From: Bacteroidetes bacterium UBA4009
Lineage (GTDB): Bacteria; Bacteroidota; Bacteroidia; NS11-12g; UBA9320
Assembly (NCBI GenBank): GCA_002384205.1
Contig: DGBH01000167.1
Span: 4,286 to 11,033 of the forward strand
Direction: 5' to 3'
Length of the DNA stretch: 6,748 nt
Shown piece after piece: positions 1-6,269 of the stretch. A program made the translations under genes and the position numbers. The stretch's first letter is position 1, and each line of letters opens with the position of its first letter. The notes below the pieces were generated by a model. It was not told where the DNA came from. It saw only the letters and a list, made by a program, of their open reading frames with translations, and made no database searches.

Positions 1-731
1 TTGGTTAAACGCTGCAACATATCGCCCACGTTTACCACCAGTTGATTTGGCAATGCGGTAATAGCAATCCAGTTATTCTGTTTATCTAATACTTCCAAAC
101 CTTCGGCACTAGCTCCCATGAGCAAGGTTATAAGATTAATATCTTCGTGCTGACCAGCTCTAACGGCATTCTTAGGTGCATCATGTATCGGGCCATAATG
201 TATGGGTCTCAGTATGCTATTACCATATTGTATATAATCATCAAAATAGAACTCGTCCAAGTCTAAATACAGTGCTATTGCACGCAGCATATATTTTCCT
301 GTTTCCTGCAATGCAGCATAAGCTTGTAGACCGTAGTCATTAAATAGTGGCACCTCATCTACAACTACATTTTCGTGATAGTCATATTGATGTTTTAGGG
401 CCTCAGGAATATTTTGCCCAAAGTGAAAAAATTCCTTTAAATCACCTACTTTACTATCTTTGCTATGCTCTGTTCCCCAAGAAGTAAAACCACGTTGACC
501 CGCAATACCTTCTATGCGATACTTCATTTTAACTTCCATCGGCAAAGCATAAAACTCTTTGGTATATCGATATAAATTTTCATTTACTTCATCACTTAAT
601 TCGTGATTATAAACAGCAACAAAACCTATTTTTTCATAGGCTTCTCCTAAATCTTGAACAAATTTTTGTTTTTGATCGGCATTTCCGTGTTTGAATTCAT
701 TGAGATTGAGGGAAATTATTGCAGTGCTCAT
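1..731 (-). CDS. Isopenicillin N synthase-like 2-oxoglutarate/Fe(II) oxygenase, C-terminus cut by window edge
   Basis: Non-haem Fe(II) dioxygenase of the isopenicillin N synthase / 2-oxoglutarate oxygenase superfamily, presumably a cytosolic small-molecule oxidase; the substrate cannot be read from sequence. The frame is open from ATG at 731-729 to the left edge, 243 codons. Residues about 5-115 look like the DIOX_N helical domain (AYEKIGFVAVYNH, then FYALPMEVKMKY). The double-stranded beta-helix core starts near residue 170 with SILRPIHYGP, followed by GQHEDINLITLL, whose H195 and D197 are the first two iron ligands of the HxD...H facial triad. VVNVGDMLQRLT at 232-243 is the usual strand before the distal ligand. 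The distal His and the 2OG-binding Arg lie beyond the edge. Homologues are usually a little over 300 residues, so about a quarter is missing. The gene follows pabB on the same strand after 101 bp and probably has its own promoter (748-755). Family is secure, substrate is not. Confidence 0.88.
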   Translation of the reverse strand, partial: MSTAIISLNLNEFKHGNADQKQKFVQDLGEAYEKIGFVAVYNHELSDEVNENLYRYTKEFYALPMEVKMKYRIEGIAGQRGFTSWGTEHSKDSKVGDLKEFFHFGQNIPEALKHQYDYHENVVVDEVPLFNDYGLQAYAALQETGKYMLRAIALYLDLDEFYFDDYIQYGNSILRPIHYGPIHDAPKNAVRAGQHEDINLITLLMGASAEGLEVLDKQNNWIAITALPNQLVVNVGDMLQRLT

Positions 732-747
732 GGTGTTTTATTTCTCA

Positions 748-755
748 CAAAATTA
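748..755 (-). promoter_or_regulatory. Candidate Bacteroidota -7 promoter element for the oxygenase gene
   Basis: On the minus strand this octamer reads TAATTTTG, an exact match to the Bacteroidota -7 consensus TAnnTTTG. It ends 16 bases before the ATG at 731, which would give a transcript with a short leader. A TTTG-type -33 element is not clear; a TTTA lies upstream but about four bases too close. The match suggests that the oxygenase gene can be transcribed independently of uvrC-pabB. An octamer with two free positions in AT-rich DNA can occur by chance, so this is tentative. Confidence 0.35.
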
Positions 756-832
756 CGATTACGCTTTATATAAACTCACAGTGAAGTCATCTATTCTTAA
801 CATTGAGCTGTAAATGGTGCATTAAGCAACGG

Positions 833-2110
833 CTAATTTGATTTATTTTCACCTCCTTTTAAGACTTCTGTGATTGCTTTTGTTTTTAGTTGCACTTCCA
901 TCCATTCATGTTCAGCGATAGAATCTATGGTAATTGCCCCTCCTGCATTGTAGTTTAAAACCTTAGTTTCCATGTCGCATAAAACACTTCTTATAACTAC
1001 ATTAAAATCAAAATTTCCATCGGGGGCAAGATATCCTAGCGCTCCACTGTACCAGCCACGTTTGAAATTTTCAAGACCTTCAATGTACTTCATAGCGGCT
1101 ATTTTGGGAGCACCGGTCATACTTCCCATAGGGAATGTCGCTTTCAAAATATCACTTATTGAAACCTCTGGTAGCACATCTCCTTTCACGGTTGAAATCA
1201 TTTGATGTACCTGTAAGTAGCTATATATTCCAAATAATTCATTCACTTGTACCGTTCCTGATTTGCACACTCTGTTCAGGTCATTTCGGACTAAGTCCAC
1301 AATCATTACATTCTCAGCTCTGTCTTTTTCTGAATTTTTGAGTTGCGCAATAAGCACCGCATCTTCTTCGGGAGTTAGCCCTTTTTTTATGGTGCCTTTT
1401 ATGGGTTGACTAACCAAGGTGTCCCCTCGTTTCATTAGGAAACGTTCCATACTTGCTCCACATAAATAAAGTTGATTTGCCCTTAAGTAAGCCCCCATGG
1501 GCACTGGCGATTTTTGGAGTAAGTCTAAGTGAAATAGAATTGGCTGAAAGGCCTTAAAGCTATGTGAATAAGGAACACAATAATTGAGTTCATACACCTC
1601 ACCACTTCTTATTAACTCTTGTATTTCTTCTATTTTTCGGATATAGTTGTCATGCGATATGGGAGAAGATACCGATGAAACCTCCCGTTTATTTTTAACT
1701 ATAACAGCATCGAAAAAATCCAGCGTTAAATCTCCTTTTAGGATACTAACTTTCTGATATTTATCAATGGCTAATAGAATTTGAGGCTCAAAAAAGAGTA
1801 ATTCAGGAGTTTCGACAATTGCATTATTCTCACTACTTAGCGTTTCAAAATGATTTTTAACATCGTATCCTAGCACTCCAAACAGCCATTTTCCTTGGGT
1901 AGTAGCTTGCTCAAAAGTAGACCATGATGTATAAACCTGTGTAGCGCCAATTGCAGCTAACAATTCAAACTCACCGCTATAAACGCCGGTATTAAGTTGG
2001 CAACTATCTAATATGCATTGGTAATTAAACTTATGTGCATAAGCATATACTAACTCCTTAAAGCGATTTACACCCCGCTGAGTAATATATTCTTGTAACT
2101 TATCCTTCAA
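833..2110 (-). CDS. pabB: Aminodeoxychorismate synthase component I (chorismate-binding enzyme)
   Basis: Cytosolic chorismate-utilising enzyme that makes 4-amino-4-deoxychorismate from chorismate and ammonia supplied by a PabA/TrpG glutaminase; this is the para-aminobenzoate step of folate synthesis. The 425 residues hold a reduced N-terminal part (1 to about 150) and the chorismate-binding domain (about 150-418). Family signatures are PIKGT (236-240), SEKDRAENVMIVDLVRND (260-277), GSMTGAPKIAAM (329-340), YSGALGY (354-360) and the C-terminal EHEWMEV with probable Mg2+-binding Glu402 and Glu405. Lys238 in PIKGT is the residue that separates PabB from anthranilate synthase TrpE, which has Ala there; this supports pabB over trpE. 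The start is TTG at 2110-2108: a frame stop (TGA) lies four codons upstream and the first internal ATG is at residue 205. AAGGAG sits 4 bases before the TTG. The gene overlaps the end of uvrC by 11 bp, so translational coupling is likely. No pabA or pabC is in the window. Confidence 0.93.
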   Translation of the reverse strand: MKDKLQEYITQRGVNRFKELVYAYAHKFNYQCILDSCQLNTGVYSGEFELLAAIGATQVYTSWSTFEQATTQGKWLFGVLGYDVKNHFETLSSENNAIVETPELLFFEPQILLAIDKYQKVSILKGDLTLDFFDAVIVKNKREVSSVSSPISHDNYIRKIEEIQELIRSGEVYELNYCVPYSHSFKAFQPILFHLDLLQKSPVPMGAYLRANQLYLCGASMERFLMKRGDTLVSQPIKGTIKKGLTPEEDAVLIAQLKNSEKDRAENVMIVDLVRNDLNRVCKSGTVQVNELFGIYSYLQVHQMISTVKGDVLPEVSISDILKATFPMGSMTGAPKIAAMKYIEGLENFKRGWYSGALGYLAPDGNFDFNVVIRSVLCDMETKVLNYNAGGAITIDSIAEHEWMEVQLKTKAITEVLKGGENKSN

Positions 2111-3896
2111 AATACTCCTTCACTAGTTTAGCCTTTGCTGGTCCTACTACCCCAGCAATATCCTCAAAACTCGTTTTTTTAATTCGCGCTACGGACTTAA
2201 ATATCTTAAGCAATTCGGTAGCGGTTTCGTCACCAATACCTTTTATTTCGGTGAGTTTACTTACTATCGTCTCTTTACTCCTACGGTTACGGTGATGCGT
2301 TATGCCAAAACGATGTGCCTCGTCTCGCATATGCTGTATTACCTTGAGACTTTCAGATTTTTTATCAATATACAAGGGTAAACTATCGCCTGGATAATAG
2401 ATTTCTTCTAGTCTTTTAGCAATGCCTACGATCGCCATTTTGCCGTACAAATTCAAATCTCTAAGTGCTTGAACCGAACTGCTAAGCTGCCCTTTTCCTC
2501 CATCTATAACTATAAGTTGAGGAAGCGGCTGGTTTTCTTCCACCATTCGCTTATAACGTCGGGTAAGGACTTCATACATGCTAGCAAAGTCATCAGGCCC
2601 TTCTACTGTTTTGATATTAAAATGACGATAGTCTTTTTTACTGGGTTTCCCGTCTCTAAAAACAACACAGGCACTTACTGGGAAGGCCCCTTGTATGTTG
2701 GAGTTGTCAAAACACTCCATGTGATACGGTATTTCGGTAAGTCTCAAATCTTGCTTTATAACCCCAAGTAAGCGATCTGTTTTTAGTTGCGGATCTAGTT
2801 TTTCATACTGATTGCTTTTTTCTTGCATGTACAACGAGGCATTTTTATAACTCAAATCCAATAGTTTCCGCTTATCTCCACTTACGGGAACAATAAAATT
2901 ACCTTGCAGAGGAAGTCTTATAGGCACTATGACTTCTTCCGTAGCGCTATTTAAGGTTGCAATTTCACCATAGGCCATTTCCAAAAGATCTTCGATGCTC
3001 TCGTCCATCTTTTTTTTCATTTCCAAGTTTTTGGATTGGATAATTATACCCCCAGAAATACGCAAATAATTAATATAGGCATAGCGTTCGTTTTGAGCAA
3101 TATTGAGCACATCTACATCATTTATGCGTGAATTTACCACCGTACTTCTACTTTGGTATTTATCTAAAATTTCTAGCTTGTTTAGATATTTGGCGGCTTC
3201 TTCATATTGCCAATCCGCAGCAGCTCGCTCCATCTTATACTTTAGGTGATCTTTTACCTCTTTTAAATTTCCGCGCAGTATATTTTTAATACCTTTTATG
3301 CTTTCGGTATATTCTTCTTCTGTTTCCAACCCTTCGCAAGCTCCCTTACAATTACCTATTTGGTATTCTAAGCAAACCTTAAATTTATGTGCGGCTATAT
3401 TGCCTTGAGACAGGTTGTATGTGCAATTGCGCGTAGGATAAATCTGCTTACACAGGTCGAGTACTATTTTCATTAACCTGATATTGCTATAAGGACCAAA
3501 GTATGTGCCGGCCCCTTTTTTAGGATTACGCATGGCAAACACTTTTGGAAATCGTTCCTTAGTAACCATAATAAGCGGAAAGCTTTTATCGTCCTTTAGG
3601 TTAATATTATATTTAGGCTGAAACTCTTTAATTAGACTGTTTTCCAATAAGAGCGCATCCATCTCGGTGGGCACTACCGTGATATTTACATCCCATATTT
3701 TACTCACCAAAATGCGCGTTTTGCCGCTATCGTGGTGATTTTTGTTGAAATAAGAACTTACGCGTTTCTTTAAACTTTTAGCCTTGCCGATATAGAGTAA
3801 CGCTCCATCCTTATCATAGTATTTGTATACGCCAGGAGCATCTGGCATTATTTTTAATTTCTTGGTAATCGGTGCTATTTCAGACGTTTTGGGCAA
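2100..3896 (-). CDS. uvrC: Excinuclease ABC subunit C (UvrABC nucleotide excision repair nuclease)
   Basis: UvrC is recruited by UvrB at DNA lesions and makes the 3' and then the 5' incision of bacterial nucleotide excision repair. All domains are present in 598 residues, close to the roughly 610 of E. coli. The GIY-YIG nuclease lies at about 20-100, with GVY at 22-24, YIG at 35-37, R45 and catalytic E85. A cysteine cluster, C158, C175, C183 and C187, matches the conserved UvrC iron-sulphur ligands. The UvrB-interacting UVR helix is at about 210-245. The RNase H-like 5' nuclease follows at about 375-530, with D397 (CFDNSN), D465 (VIDGGKGQ) and H528 (DEAHRF). C-terminal helix-hairpin-helix motifs run from about 545 to the end. 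The start is taken as TTG at 3896; the first ATG is codon 17 (3848), which would remove most of the short helix normally preceding the GIY motif. No Shine-Dalgarno is visible. First gene of a likely uvrC-pabB operon. Confidence 0.97.
   Translation of the reverse strand: MPKTSEIAPITKKLKIMPDAPGVYKYYDKDGALLYIGKAKSLKKRVSSYFNKNHHDSGKTRILVSKIWDVNITVVPTEMDALLLENSLIKEFQPKYNINLKDDKSFPLIMVTKERFPKVFAMRNPKKGAGTYFGPYSNIRLMKIVLDLCKQIYPTRNCTYNLSQGNIAAHKFKVCLEYQIGNCKGACEGLETEEEYTESIKGIKNILRGNLKEVKDHLKYKMERAAADWQYEEAAKYLNKLEILDKYQSRSTVVNSRINDVDVLNIAQNERYAYINYLRISGGIIIQSKNLEMKKKMDESIEDLLEMAYGEIATLNSATEEVIVPIRLPLQGNFIVPVSGDKRKLLDLSYKNASLYMQEKSNQYEKLDPQLKTDRLLGVIKQDLRLTEIPYHMECFDNSNIQGAFPVSACVVFRDGKPSKKDYRHFNIKTVEGPDDFASMYEVLTRRYKRMVEENQPLPQLIVIDGGKGQLSSSVQALRDLNLYGKMAIVGIAKRLEEIYYPGDSLPLYIDKKSESLKVIQHMRDEAHRFGITHHRNRRSKETIVSKLTEIKGIGDETATELLKIFKSVARIKKTSFEDIAGVVGPAKAKLVKEYFEG
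2115..2120 (-). promoter_or_regulatory. Shine-Dalgarno site deciding the pabB TTG start
   Basis: The minus strand reads AAGGAG, with a 4-base spacer to TTG at 2110-2108, inside the last codons of uvrC. It is the only strong Shine-Dalgarno sequence correctly placed before a start in this window; leaders of the other genes lack one. It supports TTG as the true pabB start and reinitiation by ribosomes ending uvrC, whose TAA lies just beyond at 2102-2100. Confidence 0.7.
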
Positions 3897-4070
3897 GGAT
3901 ACGAAGGTAGTAAATATGAAATGAAGGCAAACACATAAAATATAGTTAACTTCTAGATTAATTAATGAGGGAAGCCGTAAATAATATTTTTTTTACATAG
4001 TTATTTAAAGAATAATTGCTGTAATAAGGTAACTATTCGCTTGCTTTGTACGTTGTAAAACAAAATCATC
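3897..4070. promoter_or_regulatory. Divergent AT-rich intergenic region between uvrC and the secreted protein gene
   Basis: These 174 bp must hold promoters for both divergent genes. On the plus strand TTGCTTTG (4041-4048) matches the Bacteroidota -7 element TAnnTTTG at five of six fixed positions, and TTGC at 4016-4019 lies about 21 bases upstream where a -33 element could be; this would place the transcript start some 15 bases before the TTG codon at 4071. On the minus strand TGTGTTTG (3935-3928) matches equally well and lies 31 bases before the uvrC start. The heptamer ATAGTTA occurs at 3942-3948 and 3997-4003 and inverted at 4030-4036. A T8 tract is at 3987-3994. There is no tRNA-like or obvious terminator-like structure. 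Individual elements are weak; the existence of promoters here follows from gene orientation. Confidence 0.4.
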
Positions 4071-4823
4071 TTGAGGCATTTTTTTGCACTTCTTGCTATT
4101 ACTCTTTTCTGTGCTGCACAAGCACAGCAGCAAAGCTTTAGTGCTCAATTTAAATCCCTTGAAAACGGTGAAGGTGTTATCTATGCCAGAGTATTTACGC
4201 TTGGTGGCGAAGCTAAACTCACCAATGTTGATGGATTAGTCGAACTGAATTATGCAAAAGGTGCTACTATAATCGTAACTCATTTGAGTTTTGATTCTTT
4301 GCAAATAAATACAGCTGATTTTGAAGGAAGAAAGAACTTGATATTTTACTTACAACCTAAAACCTATCAACTGCGTCAAGTATCGTTCTCTATTCTAGGA
4401 AACAGATCTCTTTTTGACAACAAGTTTGTTAAAAATGATTTAGGCAAATCTGACGAGGAGAAAGTACGCGAAAAGCTAAATATCATTGATATGAAAAAGG
4501 AGCTTAAAGGTCTAGATCAAGCTGCTCAAGGCGGCGTTGTACTAGGTAGTCCAATATCGTATTTATACGATCGATTTAGTAAAGCAGGCAAAGAAAAGAC
4601 AAAGTATGCTATGCTTGTAGAACAGGACAAACTAGCAACTATATCCCGCAAACAATTCGATGACCTTACAGTAACAACGCTTACCAATTATACCGACGAA
4701 GAATTAGAAAAGTTTAAGATATTTTGCGCATTTCATCCTTCTTACATACAAGCGTTAGATGCCCTTCAATTGTATTTTGAAATACTGCGTTGCCGAGACG
4801 AGTACATTAAAAAAGGATATTAA
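4071..4823 (+). CDS. Secreted protein with carboxypeptidase-regulatory-like N-terminal domain, function unknown
   Basis: A 250-residue exported protein of a type common in Bacteroidota. Residues 1-18 form a signal peptide (R2, hydrophobic core FFALLAITLFCAA, probable cleavage AQA|QQ). Residues about 22-97 resemble the carboxypeptidase D regulatory-like beta-sandwich: short strands, a 'GGEAKLTNVDGLVEL' turn-and-strand pattern, then 'TIIVTHLSFDSLQI' and 'NLIFYLQP'. This fold also begins TonB-dependent receptors, but no plug or barrel follows. The rest (about 100-250) is charged and mostly helical; GSPISYLYDRFSKAGKEK (159-176) resembles a segment I associate with similar short Bacteroidota secreted proteins. 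I see no catalytic motif. The start is TTG at 4071: a frame stop TAA lies at 4056-4058, only ATC codons intervene, and the next ATG is near residue 141. No Shine-Dalgarno is visible. It is divergent from uvrC and convergent with the metalloprotease. A periplasmic or outer-membrane-associated structural or assembly role is a guess. Confidence 0.8.
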   Translation: MRHFFALLAITLFCAAQAQQQSFSAQFKSLENGEGVIYARVFTLGGEAKLTNVDGLVELNYAKGATIIVTHLSFDSLQINTADFEGRKNLIFYLQPKTYQLRQVSFSILGNRSLFDNKFVKNDLGKSDEEKVREKLNIIDMKKELKGLDQAAQGGVVLGSPISYLYDRFSKAGKEKTKYAMLVEQDKLATISRKQFDDLTVTTLTNYTDEELEKFKIFCAFHPSYIQALDALQLYFEILRCRDEYIKKGY

Positions 4824-4825
4824 CT

Positions 4826-5653
4826 TTATTTTGCTTTTAGGTCTGCCATACACTGCTCTCCAAAAAGAGTTATGTCTTGGCCGGTAGTAAACTGATCTAT
4901 GTACTGAACGACTTCACCTGCTCCATTTTTCCAATACATTACGCAACTTGCATTAGAACAATGTGAACCATTGGCCTGATCGTGATGCGGACTCGTAGGA
5001 GGAACCCCATTATTTACTAACCCAAGCACATGGCCAATTTCATGCGTAATAGTGCTCTGTTCAACCATGTTTTTTTCGGCTTCTTTGCTACTGGAGGCAC
5101 TTATTACAGGCTTAAAAATAGCTACTACTGCCGAGCCATCAATAGTAAGACCTAGCACGCGGGTTTCTATGACACCATCTTTTATGAGATAGCCATTCAA
5201 AAATAGCAGTACGATGCCTTTTACTGAGTCCTTATTAGAATATCGCTGCACATCAGCGGCAATATCTATAATGTTTTGTCGGGTATAATTATTTTGAGCT
5301 AGGACACCTAAATTCTTCATGCTATCTAACACATGCGGAACTTTAACTGGTATATTTTGAGTAGCTAGTAATTGATTTAGATTGTAATCTGTTATACGCC
5401 AATTATCAAATCCCCCAAAGTTGAGATACGGATCTGCACCTTGTTCATAGGCAATAATTAATTCTAGTTTATTGGTATGACCATACAAGTTATCTACGAA
5501 TCGATCGGGTGAAGCTTCAGGGACATCTTTTCTACACGAAAACTGTGCGAAGCCTATCACTAATAGGAACCATAGAAAAAAACCATGGTTGACGCGTTTA
5601 AAATTCAAGCTATTTACACCTATTTGATTCGCAATACTCCTTTTCACACTCAA
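4826..5653 (-). CDS. Putative lipoprotein zinc metalloprotease, metzincin-like
   Basis: A 275-residue putative envelope protease resembling the 'membrane metalloprotease' proteins of Flavobacteriia. A hydrophobic segment (about 25-36) leads to QFSC40, a loose lipobox; RKD after Cys40 suggests an outer-membrane lipoprotein, possibly surface-exposed. The catalytic motif is HEIGHVLGLVNNG (204-216), with zinc ligands H204 and H208 and general base E205. The usual third-ligand position of HExxHxxGxxH is Asn214, but HCSNASCVM (231-239) fits the HCx4CxM half of the archaemetzincin motif, so H231 (or H223/H224) may complete the site and M239 could be the Met-turn. A third cysteine, C268, lies near the end in GEQCMADL. 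The start is TTG at 5653; GTG at 5647 and TTG at 5608 are alternatives, and the latter gives a more typical signal peptide. There is no ATG before residue 112. It lies 7 bp after the FAH gene, probably co-transcribed. Substrate unknown. Confidence 0.8.
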   Translation of the reverse strand: MSVKRSIANQIGVNSLNFKRVNHGFFLWFLLVIGFAQFSCRKDVPEASPDRFVDNLYGHTNKLELIIAYEQGADPYLNFGGFDNWRITDYNLNQLLATQNIPVKVPHVLDSMKNLGVLAQNNYTRQNIIDIAADVQRYSNKDSVKGIVLLFLNGYLIKDGVIETRVLGLTIDGSAVVAIFKPVISASSSKEAEKNMVEQSTITHEIGHVLGLVNNGVPPTSPHHDQANGSHCSNASCVMYWKNGAGEVVQYIDQFTTGQDITLFGEQCMADLKAK

Positions 5654-5660
5654 CTTTATT

Positions 5661-6269
5661 TTATCTCACTTTCACGTTTAGCACTTTTTTACCTTCGATG
5701 AAGCCTTCAAGTAAATCACCCGGAGCCACCGGCCCAACTCCTTCTGGAGTTCCGGTAAAGAGTAGATCGCCAATTTTTAAGGTGAAATACTGGGACGAAT
5801 GCTCGATTAGCTGTGAGATGTTATGTAACATAAGCGAGGTGTCTCCATCTTGCACAACTTGGCCATTTTTTTTGAGTTGAAAATGAAGGTTATTCAAATC
5901 AAAATCATCCACACTTAAAAAGTCGCCTAGCACAGCACTTTGGTCAAAGGCTTTTGCTTTCTCCCATGGTAAACCTTTCGCTTTTAAAGCACTTTGTACA
6001 TCGCGGGCTGTAAAGTCAATGCCTACGGTAAATTCTGCAAAATATTTAGGAGCGAACTTCGCTTCTATGTTTTTACCTAATCTATTGATACGCACCACTA
6101 CTTCGAGTTCGTAATGTACATCGCTGGTCCAGTCAGGTATATAAAATGCATCGCGTTGTCTAAATACGGCAGAGTCTGGTTTCATAAAGATTACAGGTTC
6201 TGCGGCTAACTCATTCCCAAGTTCGGCGGCATGAGCGGCGTAGTTTCTTCCTATGCAAATTATTTTCAT
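5661..6269 (-). CDS. Fumarylacetoacetate hydrolase (FAH) family protein, FAHD1/YcgM-like
   Basis: A cytosolic metal-dependent hydrolase or decarboxylase acting on small 2-keto acids. At 202 residues it is a single FAH catalytic domain, slightly shorter than FAHD1 (about 220). The N-terminal GRNYAAHAAELGN (7-19) carries H13 and E16, spaced like the His-Glu catalytic pair of FAHD1, which has acylpyruvase and oxaloacetate decarboxylase activity. HYELEVVVRI (52-61) supplies probable Mg2+ ligands E54 and E56, and D85 in VGIDFTARD (82-90) the third. Family segments GLPWEKAKAFD (99-109) and FTGTPEGVGP (171-180) are intact. These residues favour a FAHD1/YcgM-type enzyme over true fumarylacetoacetase, but the exact substrate is not decided by sequence. 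Starts at ATG 6269-6267 without a Shine-Dalgarno. It is the first gene of a minus-strand pair with the metalloprotease 7 bp downstream, and is divergent from aat. Confidence 0.93.
   Translation of the reverse strand: MKIICIGRNYAAHAAELGNELAAEPVIFMKPDSAVFRQRDAFYIPDWTSDVHYELEVVVRINRLGKNIEAKFAPKYFAEFTVGIDFTARDVQSALKAKGLPWEKAKAFDQSAVLGDFLSVDDFDLNNLHFQLKKNGQVVQDGDTSLMLHNISQLIEHSSQYFTLKIGDLLFTGTPEGVGPVAPGDLLEGFIEGKKVLNVKVR

Noticed and set aside
765..784. Small palindromes TTTATATAAA (765-774) and TCACAGTGA (776-784) downstream of pabB as a terminator
   Set aside because: The arms are 4-5 bp, mostly A/T, with no following T-tract on the minus strand; too weak to call a terminator.
732..832. A hidden small gene or RNA in the 101-bp gap between pabB and the oxygenase
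   Set aside because: No open frame with a credible start and no stable RNA-like structure is visible; it is best explained as a leader/promoter region.
972..1341. Plus-strand open frames of 77 and 68 codons inside pabB
   Set aside because: They lie wholly antisense to a well-conserved gene, have no recognisable domain or start signal, and look like chance open frames.
2469..2771. Plus-strand 100-codon open frame inside uvrC
   Set aside because: It is antisense to the conserved nuclease domain of uvrC and its translation resembles no family I know.
3010..3017. A8 tract in uvrC, with similar 8-base A/T tracts at 5866-5873 (FAH gene) and 6721-6728 (aat), as possible phase-variation sites
   Set aside because: All frames are intact, the tracts encode ordinary Lys-Lys or Phe-Phe in conserved contexts, and such lengths are expected in AT-rich genes; housekeeping genes are unlikely phase-variable targets.
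5620..5645. AAGGAG inside the metalloprotease N-terminus as a Shine-Dalgarno for a shorter start
   Set aside because: No ATG, GTG or TTG in frame lies 4-12 bases downstream; the next in-frame TTG is about 25 bases away, so it does not set a start.
5698..5880. Plus-strand 60-codon open frame inside the FAH gene
   Set aside because: It is antisense to conserved FAH motifs and has no supporting signal.
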